A stretch of DNA of 64,000 nucleotides from assembly GCF_026212465.1 (NCBI RefSeq), contig NC_080057.1, positions 9,597,398 through 9,661,397 on the forward strand, in the 5' to 3' direction. The position numbers and the translations under genes are program-made. Origin of the DNA: Amaranthus tricolor. Its lineage: Eukaryota > Streptophyta > Magnoliopsida > Caryophyllales > Amaranthaceae. Below, one piece after another: positions 25,013 through 39,438 of this stretch; the first letter of the stretch is position 1, and each line of letters opens with the position of its first letter. The notes below the pieces were generated by a model, which made no database searches, had not been told where the DNA came from, and saw only the letters and a program-made list of their open reading frames with translations.

Positions 25013-28000
25013 TCAATGAAGAATGAACGATGAAGAATAAACAAGGATCAATGATCAATGACGAATGAACGATGAAGAATGAACAAGGATCAATGATCAT
25101 TGAAGAATGAACGATGAAGAATGAACAAGGATCAATGATCAATGACGAATGAACGATGAAGAAAGAACAAGGATCAATGAAGAATGAACGATGAAGAATG
25201 AACAAGGATCAATGATCAATGAAGAAAAAACGATGAAGAATGAACACAGATCAATGATCAATGACGAATGAACGATGAAGAATGAACAAGGATCAATGAA
25301 CGATGAAGAATGAACAAGGATCAATGATCAATGAAGAATGAACGATGAAGAATGAACAAGGATCAATGATCAATGAAGAATGAACGAAGAAGAATGAACA
25401 AGGATCATTGATCAATGACAAATGAACGATGAAGAATGAACAAGGATCAATGATCAATGAAGAATGAACGATGAAGAATGAATAAGGATCAATGATCAAT
25501 GAAGAATGAACGATGACGAATGAACAAGGATCAATGCTCAATGACGAATGAACGATGAAGAATGAACAAGGATCAATGATCAATGAAGAATGAACGATGA
25601 AGAATGAACAAGGTGCAATGATCAATGAAGAATGAACGATGAAGAATGAACAAGGATTAATGGTCAATGACGAATGAACGATGAAGAATGAACAAGGATC
25701 AATGATCAATGAAGAATGAACGATAAAGAATGAACAAGGATCAATGATCAATGAAGAATGAACGATGAAGAATGAACAAGGATCAATGATCAATGACGAA
25801 TGAACGATGAAGAATGAACAAGGATCAATGATCATTGAAGAATGAACGATGAAGAATGAACAAGGATCAATGGTCAATGAAGAATGAACGATGAAGAATG
25901 AACAAGGATCAATGATCAATGACGAATGAACGATGAAGAATGAACAAGGATCAATGAAGAATGAACGATGAAGAATGAACAAGGATCAATGATCAATGAA
26001 GAATGAACGATGAAGAATGAACAAGGATCAATGATCAATGAAGAATGAACGATGAAGAATCAACAAGGATCAATGATCAATGAAGAATGAACGATGAAGA
26101 ATGATCAAAGATCAATGGTCAATGACGAATGAACGATGAAGAATGAACAAGGATCAATGATCATCAAAGAATGAACGATGAAGAATGAACAAGGATCAAT
26201 GATCAATGAAGAATGAACGATGAAGAATGAACAAGGATCAATGATCAATGACGAATGAGCGATGAAGAATGAACAAGGATTAATGGTCAATGACGAATGA
26301 ACGATGAAGAATGAATAAGGATCAATGATGAATGAAGAATGAACGATGAAGAATGAACAAGGATCAATAATCAATGAAGAATGAACGATGAATAATGAAC
26401 AAGGATTAATGGTCAATGACGAATGAACGATGAAGAATGAACAAGGATCAATGATCAATGAAGAATGAACGATAAAGAATGAACAAGGATCAATGATCAA
26501 TGAAGAATGAACGATGAAGAATGAACAAGGATCAATGGTCAATGAAGAATGAACGAAGAAGAATGAACAAGGATCAATGATCAATGAAGAATGAACGATG
26601 AAGAATGAACAAGGATCAATGAAGAATGGACGATGAAGAATGAACAAGGATCAATGATCAATGAAGAATGAACGATGAAGAATGAACAAGGATCAACGCT
26701 CAATGACGAATGAACGATGAAGAATAAACAAGGATCAATGATCAATGACGAATGAACGATGAAGAATGAACAAGGATTAATGATCAATGAAGAATGAACG
26801 ATGAAGAATGAACAAGGATCAATGATCAATGAAGAATGAACGATGAAGAATGAACACAGATCAATGATCAATGACGAATGAACGATGAAGAATGAACAAG
26901 GATCAATGGTCAATGAAGAATGAACGATGAAGAATGAACAAGGATCAATGATCAATGAAGAATGAACGATGAAGAATGAACAAGGATCAATGATCAATGA
27001 AGAATGAACGATGAAGAATGAACAAGGATCATTGACCAATGACAAATGAACGATGAAGAATGAACAAGGATCAATGAGCAATGAAGAATGAACGATGAAG
27101 AATGAACAAGGATCAATGATCAATGAAGAATGAACGATGACGAATGAACAAGGATCAATGCTCAATGACGAATGAACGATGAAGAAAGAACAAGGATCAA
27201 TGATCAATGAAGAATGAACGATGAAGAATGCACAAGGATCAATAGTCAATGACGAATGAACGATGAACAATGAACAAGGATCAATGATCAACGAAGAATG
27301 AACGATGAAGAATGAACAAGGATCAATGATCAATCACGAATGAACGATGAAGAATGAACAAGGATCAATGATCAATGACGAATGAACGATGAAGAATGAA
27401 CAAGGATCAATGATCAATGACGAATGAACGATGAAGAATGAACAAGGATCAATGGTCAATGAAGAATGAACGATGAAGAATGAATAAGGATCAATGATCA
27501 ATGAAGAATCAACGATGAAGAATGAACAAGGATCAATGATCAATGAAGAATGAACGATGAAGAATGAACAAGGATCAATGATCAATGAAGAATGAACGAT
27601 GAAGAATGAACAAGGATCATTGATCAATGAAGAATGAACGATGAATAATGAACAAGGATTAATGGTCAATGACGAATGAACGATGAAGAATGAACAAGGA
27701 TCAATGATCAATGAAGAATAAACGATGAAGAATGAACAAGGATCAATGATCAATGAAGAATGAACGATGAAGAATGAACAAGGATCAATGGTCAATGACG
27801 AATGAACGATGAAGAATGAACAAGGATCAATGATCAATGAAGAATGAACGATGAAGAATGAACAAGGATTAATGATCAATGAAGAATGAACGATGAACAA
27901 TGAACAAGGATTAATGATCAATGACGAATGAACGATGAAGAATGAACAAGGATCAATGATCATTAAAGAATGAACGATGAAGAATGAACAAGGATCAATT

Positions 28001-28830
28001 GTCAATGAAGAATGAACGATGAAGAATGAACAAGGATCAATGATCAATGACGAATGAACGATGAAGAATGAACAAGGATCAATGAAGAATGGACGATGAA
28101 GAATGAACAAGGATCAATGATCAATGAAGAATGAACGATGAAGAATGAACAAGGATCAACGCTCAATGACGAATGAACGATGAAGAATAAACAAGTATCA
28201 ATGATCAATGACGAATGAACGATGAAGAATGAACAAGGATTAATGATCAATGAAGAATGAACGATGAAGAATGAACAAGGATCAATGATCAATGAAGAAT
28301 GAACGATGAAGAATGAACACAGATCAATGATCAATGACGAATGAACGATGAAGAATGATCAAGGATCAATGGTCAATGAAGAATGAACGATGAAGAATGA
28401 ACAAGGATCAATGATCAATGATGAATGAACGATGAAGAATGAACAAGGATCAATGATCAATGAAGAATGAACGATGAAGAATGAACAAGGATCATTGATC
28501 AATGACAAATGAACGATGAAGAATGAACAAGGATCAATGATCAATGAAGAATGAACGATGAAGAATGAACAAGGATCAATGCTCAATGAGGAATGAACGA
28601 TGAAGAATGAACAAGGATCAATGATCAATGAAGAATGAACGATGAAGAATGAACAAGGAGCAATGATCAATGAAGAATGAACGATGAAGAATGAACAAGG
28701 ATTAATGGTCAATGACGAATGAACGATGAAGAATGAACAAGGATCAATGATCAATGAAGAATGAACGATAAAGAATGAACAAGGATCAATGATCAATGAA
28801 GAATGAACGATGAAGAATGAACAAGGATCA
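25013..28830 (+). repeat. Array segment joining two higher-order families
   Basis: The first part (to about 26.1 kb) is a further copy of the 17-25 kb family, including GAAGAAAAAACG (about 25222). From about 26.2 kb the variants change to those of the 9.8 kb and 31 kb families (GAGCGATG at about 26257, GATGAATGAAG at about 26327). From 26.6 kb they change to the 12.9-15 kb and 40-42 kb families (AACGCTCAATG at about 26696 and 28157, ACACAGATC). This is a mosaic, as expected after exchange between different higher-order units. Confidence 0.75.
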
Positions 28831-31030
28831 ATGGTCAATGAAGAATGAACGATGTAGAATGAACAAGGATCAATGATCAATGAAGAATGAACGATGAAGA
28901 ATGAACAAGGATCAATGGTCAATGACGAATGAACGATGAAGAATGAACAAGGATCAATGATCAACGAAAAATGAACAAGGATCAATGATCAATGAAGAAT
29001 GAACAATGAATAATGAACAAGGATTAATGGTCAATGACGAATGAACGATGAAGAATGAACAAGGATCAATGATCAATGAAGAATGAACGATGAAGAATGA
29101 ACAAGGATCAATGATCAATGAAGAATGAACGATGAAGAATAAACAAGGATCAATGATCAATGACGAATGAACGATGAAGAATGAACAAGGATCAATGATC
29201 ATTGAAGAATGAACGATGAAGAATGAACAAGGATCAATGGTCAATGAAGAATGAACGATAAAGAATAAACAAGGATCAATGATCAATGACGAATGAACGA
29301 TGAAGAAAGAACAAGGATCAATGAAGAATGAACGATGAAGAATGAACAAGGATCAATGATCAATGAAGAATGAACGATGAAGAATGAACACAGATCAATG
29401 ATCAATGTCGAATGAACGATGAAGAATGAACAAGGATCAATGAACGATGAAGAATGAACAAGGATCAATGATCAATGAAGAATGAACGATGAAGAATGAA
29501 CAAGGATCAATGATCAATGAAGAATGAACGAAGAAGAATGAACAAGGATCATTGATCAATGACAAATGAACGATGAAGAATGAACAAGGATCAATGATCA
29601 ATGAAGAATGAACGATGAAGAATGAATAAGGATCAATGATCAATGAAGAATGAACGATGACGAATGAACAAGGATCAATGCTCAATGACGAATGAACGAT
29701 GAAGAATGAACAAGGATCAATGATCAATGAAGAATGAACGATGAAGAATGAACAAGGAGCAATGATCAATGAAGAATGAACGATGAAGAATGAACAAGGA
29801 TTAATGGTCAATGACGAATGAACGATGAAGAATGAACAAGGATCAATGATCAATGAAGAATGAACGATAAAGAATGAACAAGGATCAATGATCAATGAAG
29901 AATGAACGATGAAGAATGAACAAGGATCAATGGTCAATGAAGAATGAACGATGAAGAATGAACAAGGATCAATGATCAATGAAGAATGAACGATGAAGAA
30001 TGAACACGGATCAATGGTCAATGACGAATGAACGATGAAGAATGAACAAGGATCAATGATCAACGAAAAATGAACAAGGATCAATGATCAATGAAGAATG
30101 AACGATGAATAATGAACAAGGATTAATGGTCAATGACGAATGAACGATGAAGAATGAACAAGGATCAATGATCAATGAAGAATGAACGATGAAGAATGAA
30201 CAAGGATCAATGATCAATGAAGAATGAACGATGAAGAATAAACAAGGATCAATGATCAATGACGAATGAACGATGAAGAATGAACAAGGATCAATGATCA
30301 TTGAAGAATGAACGATGAAGAATGAACAAGGATCAATGGTCAATGAAGAATGAACGATGAAGAATAAACAAGGATCAATGATCAATGACGAATGAACGAT
30401 GAAGAAAGAACAAGGATCAATGAAGAATGAACGATGAAGAATGAACAAGGATCAATGATCAATGAAGAATGAACGATGAAGAATGAACACAGATCAATGA
30501 TCAATGTCGAATGAACGATGAAGAATGAACAAGGATCAATGAGCGATGAAGAATGAACAAGGATCAATGATCAATGAAGAATGAACGATGAAGAATGAAC
30601 AAGGATCAATGATCAATGAAGAATGAACGAAGAAGAATGAACAAGGATCATTGATCAATGACAAATGAACGATGAAGAATGAACAAGGATCAATGATCAA
30701 TGAAGAATGAACGATGAAGAATGAATAAGGATCAATGATCAATGAAGAATGAACGATGACGAATGAACAAGGATCAATGCTCAATGACGAATGAACGATG
30801 AAGAATGAACAAGGATCAATGATCAATGAAGAATGAACGATGAAGAATGAACAAGGAGCAATGATCAATGAAGAATGAACGATGAAGAATGAACAAGGAT
30901 TAATGGTCAATGACGAATGAACGATGAAGAATGAACAAGGATTAATGATCAATGAAGAATGAACGATAAAGAATGAACAAGGATCAATGATCAATGAAGA
31001 ATGAACGATGAAGAATGAACAAGGATCAAT
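28830..31030 (+). repeat. 1,099-bp tandem duplication (two copies)
   Basis: Copies of about 28.83-29.93 kb and 29.93-31.03 kb line up at 1,099 bp (7 x 157). Shared rare variants include the ATGTCGA slot (about 29406 and 30505), found nowhere else that I noticed. Small differences exist, such as ATGAACG at 29448 against ATGAGCG near 30547, and a GAACACGG slot near 30004. Confidence 0.85.
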
Positions 31031-31347
31031 GATCAATGACGAATGAACGATGAAGAATGAACAAGGATCAATGATTATTGAAGAATGAACGATGAAGAAT
31101 GAACAAGGATCAATGGTCAATGAAGAATGAACGATGAAGAATGAACAAGGATCAATGATCAATGACGAATGAACGATGAAGAATGAACAAGGATCAATGA
31201 AGAATGAGCGATGAAGAATGAACAAGGATCAATGATCAATGAAGAATGAACGATGAAGAATGAACAAGGATCAATGATCAATGAAGAATGAACGATGAAG
31301 AATGAACAAGGATCAATGATCAATGAAGAATGAACGATGAAGAATGA

Positions 31348-34300
31348 TCAAAGATCAATGGTCAATGACGAATGAACGATGAAGAATGAACAAGGATCAA
31401 TGATCATCGAAGAATGAACGATGAAGAATGAACAAGGATCAATGATCAATGAAGAATGAACGATGAAGAATGAACAAGGATCAATGATCAATGACGAATG
31501 AGCGATGAAGAATGAACAAGGATTAATGGTCAATGACGAATGAACGATGAAGAATGAATAAGGATCAATGATGAATGAAGAATGAACGATGAAGAATGAA
31601 CAAGGATCAATAATCAATGAAGAATGAACGATGAAGCATGCACAAGGATCAATAGTCAATGACGAATGAACGATGAACAATGAACAAGGATCAATGATCA
31701 ACGAAGAATGAACGATGAAGAATGAACAAGGATCAATGATCAATGAAGAATGAACGATAAAGAATGAACAAGGATCAATGATCAATGAAGAATGAACGAT
31801 GAAGAATGAACAAGGATCAATGATCAAGGAAGAATGAACGATGAAGAATGAACAAGGATCAATGGTCAATGACGAATGAACGATGAAGAATGAACAACGA
31901 TCAATGATCAATGAAGAATGAACGTTTAAGAATGAACAAGGATTAATGATCTATGAAGAATGAACGATGAAGAATGAACAAGGATTAATGGTCAATGACG
32001 AATGAACGATGAACAATGAACAAGGATCAATGATTAATGAAGAATGAACGATGAAGAATGAACAAGGATCAATGATCAATGAAGAATGAACGATGAAGAA
32101 TGAACAAGGATCAATGAAGAATGAACGATGAAGAATGAACAAGGATCAAAAATCAATGAACAATGAACAATGAAGAATGAACAAGGATCAATGATCAATG
32201 ACAAATGGACGATGAAGAATGAACAAGGATCAATGATCAATGAAGAATGAACGATGAAGAATGAACAAGGATCAATGATCAATGACGAATGAACGATGAA
32301 GAATGAACAAGGATCAATGATCAATGAAGAATGAACGATGAAGAATGAACAAGGATCAATGATCAATGAAGAATGAACGATGAAGAATGAACAAGGATCA
32401 ATGATCAATGAAGAATGAACGATGAAGAATGAACAAGGATTAATGGTCAATGACGAATGAACGATGAAGAATGAACAAGGATCAATGATCAATGAAGAAT
32501 GAACAAGGATCAATGATCAATGAAGAATGAAGGATGAAGAATGAACAAGGATTAATGGTCAATGACGAATGAACGATGAAGAATGAATAAGGATCAATGA
32601 TCAATGAAGAATGAACGATGAAGAATGAACAAGGATCAATAATCAATGAAGAATGAACGATGAAGCATGCACAAGGATCAATAGTCAATGACGAATGAAC
32701 GATGAACAATGAACAAGGATCAATGATCAACGAAGAATGAACGATGAAGAATGAACAAGGATCAATGATCAATGACGAATGAACGATGAAGTATGAACAA
32801 GGATCAATGATCAATGACGAATGAACGATGAAGAATGAACAAGGATCAATGATCAATGACGAATGAACGATGAAGAATGAACAAGTATCAATGAAGAATG
32901 AACGATGAAGAATGAACAAGGATCAATAATCAATGAACAATGAACAATGAAAAATGAACAAGGATCAATGATCAATGACAAATGAACGATGAAGAATGAA
33001 CAAGGATCAATGATCAATGAAGAATGAACGATGAAGAATGAACAAGGATCAATGATCAATGATGAATGAACGATGAAGAATGAACAAGGATCAATGATCA
33101 ATGAAGAGTGAACGATGAAAAATGATCAAAGATCAATGGTCAATGACGAATGAACGATGAAGAATGAACAAGGATCAATGATCATCGAAGAATGAACGAT
33201 GAAGAATGAACAAGGATCAATGATCAATGAAGAATGAACGATGAAGAATGAACAAGGATCAATGATCAATGACGAATGAGCGATGAAGAATGAACAAGGA
33301 TTAATGGTCAATGACGAATGAACGATGAAGAATGAATAAGGATCAATGATGAATGAAGAATGAACGATGAAGAATGAACAAGGATCAATAATCAATGAAG
33401 AATGAACGATGAAGCATGCACAAGGATCAATAGTCAATGACGAATGAACGATGAACAATGAACAAGGATCAATGATCAACGAAGAATGAACGATGAAGAA
33501 TGAACAAGGATCAATGATCAATGAAGAATGAACGATAAAGAATCAACAAGGATCAATGATCAATGAAGAATGAACGATGAAGAATGAACAAGGATCAATG
33601 ATCAAGGAAGAATGAACGATGAAGAATGAACAAGGATCAATGGTCAATGACGAATGAACGATGAAGAATGAACAACGATCAATGATCAATGAAGAATGAA
33701 CGTTTAAGAATGAACAAGGATTAATGATCTATGAAGAATGAACGATGAAGAATGAACAAGGATTAATGGTCAATGACGAACGAACGATGAACAATGAACA
33801 AGGATCAATGATTAATGAAGAATGAACGATGAAGAATGAACAATGATCAATGATCAATGAAGAATGAACGATGAAGAATGAACAAGGATCAATGAAGAAT
33901 GAACGATGAAGAATGAACAAGGATCAAAAATAAATGAACAATGAACAATGAAGAATGAACAAGGATCAATGATCAATGACAAATGGACGATGAAGAATGA
34001 ACAAGGATCAATGATCAATGAAGAATGAACGATGAAGAATGAACAAGGATCAATGATCAATGACGAATGAACGATGAAGAATGAACAAGGATCAATGATC
34101 AATGAAGAATGAACGATGAAGAATGAACAAGGATCAATGATCAATGAAGAATGAACGATGAAGAATGAACAAGGATCAATGATCAATGAAGAATGAACGA
34201 TGAAGAATGAACAAGGATTAATGGTCAATGACGAATGAACGATGAAGAATGAACAAGGATCAATGATCAATGAAGAATGAACAAGGATCAATGATCAATA

Positions 34301-34920
34301 AAGAATGAAGGATGAAGAATGAACAAGGATTAATGGTCAATGACGAATGAACGATGAAGAATGAATAAGGATCAATGATCAATGAAGAATGAACGATGAA
34401 GAATGAACAAGGATCAATAATCAATGAAGAATGAACGATGAAGCATGCACAAGGATCAATAGTCAATGACGAATGAACGATGAACAATGAACAAGGATCA
34501 ATGATCAACGAAGAATGAACGATGAAGAATGAACAAGGATCAATGATCAATGACGAATGAACGATGAAGTATGAACAAGGATCAATGATCAATGACGAAT
34601 GAACGATGAAGAATGAACAAGGATCAATGATCAATGACGAATGAACGATGAAGAATGAACAAGGATCAATGAAAAATGAACGATGAAGAATGAACAAGGA
34701 TCAATAATCAATTAACAATGAAAATGAAAAATGAACAAGGATCAATGATCAATGACAAATGAACGATGAAGAATGAACAAGGATCAATGATCAATGAAGA
34801 ATGAATGATGAAGAATGAACAAGGATCAATGATCAATGAAGAATGAACGATGAAGAATGAACAAGGATCAATGATCAATGAAGAATAAACGATGAAGAAT
34901 GAACAAGGATCAATGATCAA
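31348..34920 (+). repeat. 1,778-bp tandem duplication (two copies)
   Basis: Copies start near 31.35 kb and 33.13 kb, offset 1,778 bp (7 x 254). GCATGC monomers line up at 31636 and 33414, and at 32665 and 34443. Other shared variants are CAACGATC (about 31886 and 33664), GTTTAAGAATG and GAAGTATG. A partial third copy begins at about 34945 with its GCATGC at 35233, at an offset of 1,819 bp, one base short of 7 x 260. The missing base is the 6-bp block at 34718. Confidence 0.88.
34718..34723 (+). repeat. 6-bp block (-1 register shift)
   Basis: ATGAAA stands where a heptamer is expected, between ATTAACA (34711) and ATGAAAA (34724). Heptamer starts change from 5 to 4 modulo 7. It is the only single-base deletion I found in the array. 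Confidence 0.85.
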
Positions 34921-34944
34921 TGAAGAATGAACGATGAAGAATGA

Positions 34945-36946
34945 TCAAAGATCAATGGTCAATGACGAATGAACGATGAAGAATGAACAAGGATCAATGA
35001 TCATCGAAGAATGAACGATGAAGAATGAACAAGGATCAATGATCAATGAAGAATGAACGATGAAGAATGAACAAGGATCAATGATCAATGACGAATGAGC
35101 GATGAAGAATGAACAAGGATTAATGGTCAATGACGAATGAACGATGAAGAATGAATAAGGATCAATGATGAATGAAGAATGAACGATGAAGAATGAACAA
35201 GGATCAATAATCAATGAAGAATGAACGATGAAGCATGCACAAGGATCAATAGTCAATGACGAATGAACGATGAACAATGAACAAGGATCAATGATCAACG
35301 AAGAATGAACGATGAAGAATGAACAAGGATCAATGATCAATGAAGAATGAACGATAAAGAATGAACAAGGATCAATGATCAATGAAGAATGAACGATGAA
35401 GAATGAACAAGGATCAATGGTCAAGGAAGAATGAACGATGAAGAATGAACAAGGATCAATGATCAATGAAGAATGAACGATGAAGAATGAACAAGGATCA
35501 ACGCTCAATGACGAATGAACGATGAAGAATAAACAAGGATCAATGATCAATGACGAATGAACGATGAAGAATGAAAAAGGATTAATGATCAATGAAGAAT
35601 GAACGATGAAGAATGAACAAGGATCAATGATCAATGAAGAATGAACGATGAAGAATGAACACAGATCAATGATCAATGACGAATGAACGATGAAGAATGA
35701 ACAAGGATCAATGGTCAATGAAGAATGAACGATGAAGAATGAACAAGGATCAATGATCAATGAAGAATGAACGATGAAGAATGAACAAGGATCAATGATC
35801 AATGAAGAATGAACGATGAAGAATGATCAAGGATCATTGATCAATGACGAATGAACGATGAAGAATGAACAAGGATCAATGATCAATGAAGAATGAAGAA
35901 GGATGAATGATCAATGAAGAATGAACGATGAATAATGAACAAGGATTAATGGTCAATGACGAATGAACGATGAAGAATGAACAAGGATTAATGGTCAATG
36001 ACGAATGAACGATGAAGAATGAACAAGGATCAATGATCAATGAAGAATGAACGATGAAGAATGAACAAGGATCAATGATCAATGAAGAATGAACGTTGAA
36101 GAATGAACAAGGATCAATGGTCAATGACGAATGAACGATGAAGAATGAACAAGGATCAATGATCAATGAAGAATGAACGATGAAGAATGAACAAGGATCA
36201 ATGATCAATGAAGAATGAACGATGAAGAATGAACAAGGATTAATGATCAATGACGAATGAACGATGAAGAATGAACAAGGATCAATGATCAATGAAGAAT
36301 GAACAAGGATCAATGATCAATGAAGAATGAACGATGAAGAATGAACAAGGATCATTGATCAATGACAAATGAACGATGAAGAATGAACAAGGATCAATGA
36401 TCAATGAAGAATGAACGATGAAGAATGAACAAGGATCAATGATCAATGAAGAATGAACGATGAAGAATGAACAAGGATCAATGATCAATGAAGAATGAAC
36501 GATGAAGAATGAACAAGGATTAATGGTCAATGACGAATGAACGATAAAGAATAAACGAGGATCAATGATCAATGAAGGATGAACGATGAAGAATGAACAA
36601 GGATCAATGATCAATGAAGAATGAACGATGAAGAATGAACAAGGATTAATGGTCAATGACGAATGAACGATGAAGAATGAACAAGGATCAATGATCAATG
36701 AAGAATGAACGATGAAGAATGAACAAGGATCAATGATCAATGCAGAATGAACGATGAATAATGAACAAGGATCAATGGTCAATGAATAATGAACGATGAA
36801 GAATGAACAAGGATCAATGATCAATGAAGAATGAACGATGAAGAATGATCAAAGATCAATGGTCAATGACGAATGAACGATGAAGAATGAACAAGGATCA
36901 ATGATCAATGAAGAATGAACAAGGATCAATGATCAATGAAGAATGA
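34945..36946 (+). repeat. Array segment, mixed higher-order units
   Basis: This begins as a third copy of the preceding 1,778-bp family (GCATGC at 35233), then switches at about 35.4 kb to monomers with AACGCTCAATG and ACACAGATC. From about 35.9 kb come monomers with doubled AGGATTA slots and a GAACGTTG slot that recur near 44.7 kb and 51.8 kb. Short 28-bp units occur near 35883-35905 and 36284-36310. Confidence 0.7.
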
Positions 36947-39438
36947 AGGATGAAGAATGAACAAGGATTAATGGTCAATGACGAATGAACGATGAAGAAT
37001 GAATAAAGATCAATGATCAATGAAGAATGAACGATGAAGAATGAACAAGGATCAATAATCAATGAAGAATGAACGATGAAGCATGCACAAGGATCAATAG
37101 TCAATGACGAATGAACGATGAACAATGAACAAGGATCAATGATCAACGAAGAATGAACGATGAAGAATGAACAAGGATTAATGATCAATGACGAATGAAC
37201 GATGAAGTATGAACAAGGATCAATGATCAATGACGAATGAACGATGAAGAATGAACAAGGATCAATGATCAATGACGAATGAACGATGAAGAATGAACAA
37301 GGATCAATGGTCAATGAAGAATGAACGATGAAGAATGAACAAGGATCAATGATCAATGAAGAATGAACGATGAAGAATGAACAAGGATCAATGATCAATG
37401 AAGAATGAATAAGGATCAATGATCAATGAAGAATGAAGGATGAAGAATGAACAAGGATTAATGGTCAATGACGAATGAACGATGAAGAATGAATAAGGAT
37501 CAATGATCAATGAAGAATGAACGATGAAGAATGAACAAGGATCAATGATCAATGAAGAATGAACGATGAAGAATGCACAAGGATCAATAGTCAATGACGA
37601 ATGAACGATGAACAATGAACAAGGATCAATGATCAACGAAGAATGAACGATGAAGAATGAACAAGGATCAATGATCAATGACGAATGAACGATGAAGAAT
37701 GAACAAGAATCAATGATCAATGATGAATCAACGATGAAGAATGAACAAGGATCAATGATCAATGACGAATGAACGATGAAGAATGAACAAGGATCAATGG
37801 TCAATGAAGAATGAACGATGAAGAATGAACAAGGATCAATGATCAATGACGAATGAACGATGAAGAATGAACAAGGATCATTGATCAATGACAAATGAAC
37901 GATGAAGAATGAACAAGGATCAATGATCAATGAAGAATGAACGATGAAGAATGAACAAGGATCAATGATCAATGAAGAATGAACGATGAAGAATGAACAA
38001 GGATCAATGGTCAATGAAGAATGAACGATGAAGAATGAACAAGGATCAATGATCAATGAAGAATGAACGATGAAGAATGAACAAGGGTCAATGATCAATG
38101 AAGAATGAACGATGAAGAATGAACAAGGATCATTGATCAATGACAAATGAACGATGAAGAATGAACAAGGATCAATGATCAATGAAGAATGAAGGATGAA
38201 GAATGAACAAGGATTAATGGTCAATGACGAATGAACGATGAAGAATGAATAAAGATCAATGATCAATGAAGAATGAACGATGAAGAATGAACAAGGATCA
38301 ATAATCAATGAAGAATGAACGATGAAGCATGCACAAGGATCAATAGTCAATGACGAATGAACGATGAACAATGAACAAGGATCAATGATCAACGAAGAAT
38401 GAACGATGAAGAATGAACAAGGATTAATGATCAATGACGAATGAACGATGAAGTATGAACAAGGATCAATGATCAATGACGAATGAACGATGAAGAATGA
38501 ACAAGGATCAATGATCAATGACGAATGAACGATGAAGAATGAACAAGGATCAATGGTCAATGAAGAATGAACGATGAAGAATGAACAAGGATCAATGATC
38601 AATGAAGAATGAACGATGAAGAATGAACAAGGATCAATGATCAATGAAGAATGAATAAGGATCAATGATCAATGAAGAATGAAGGATGAAGAATGAACAA
38701 GGATTAATGGTCAATGACGAATGAACGATGAAGAATGAATAAGGATCAATGATCAATGAAGAATGAACGATGAAGAATGAACAAGGATCAATGATCAATG
38801 AAGAATGAACGATGAAGAATGCACAAGGATCAATAGTCAATGACGAATGAACGATGAACAATGAACAAGGATCAATGATCAACGAAGAATGAACGATGAA
38901 GAATGAACAAGGATCAATGATCAATGACGAATGAACGATGAAGAATGAACAAGAATCAATGATCAATGATGAATCAACGATGAAGAATGAACAAGGATCA
39001 ATGATCAATGACGAATGAACGATGAAGAATGAACAAGGATCAATGGTCAATGAAGAATGAACGATGAAGAATGAACAAGGATCAATGATCAATGACGAAT
39101 GAACGATGAAGAATGAACAAGGATCATTGATCAATGACAAATGAACGATGAAGAATGAACAAGGATCAATGATCAATGAAGAATGAACGATGAAGAATGA
39201 ACAAGGATCAATGATCAATGAAGAATGAACGATGAAGAATGAACAAGGATCAATGGTCAATGAAGAATGAACGATGAAGAATGAACAAGGATCAATGATC
39301 AATGAAGAATGAACGATGAAGAATGAACAAGGGTCAATGATCAATGAAGAATGAACGATGAAGAATGAACAAGGATCATTGATCAATGACAAATGAACGA
39401 TGAAGAATGAACAAGGATCAATGATCAATGAAGAATGA
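36947..39438 (+). repeat. 1,246-bp tandem duplication (two copies)
   Basis: Units of about 36947-38192 and 38193-39438 line up at 1,246 bp (7 x 178). GCATGC monomers at 37081 and 38327 and the GATGAATCAACG slot (about 37731 and 38977) mark the register. The block resembles 10.9-12.3 kb, which has a single copy of it. Confidence 0.88.
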
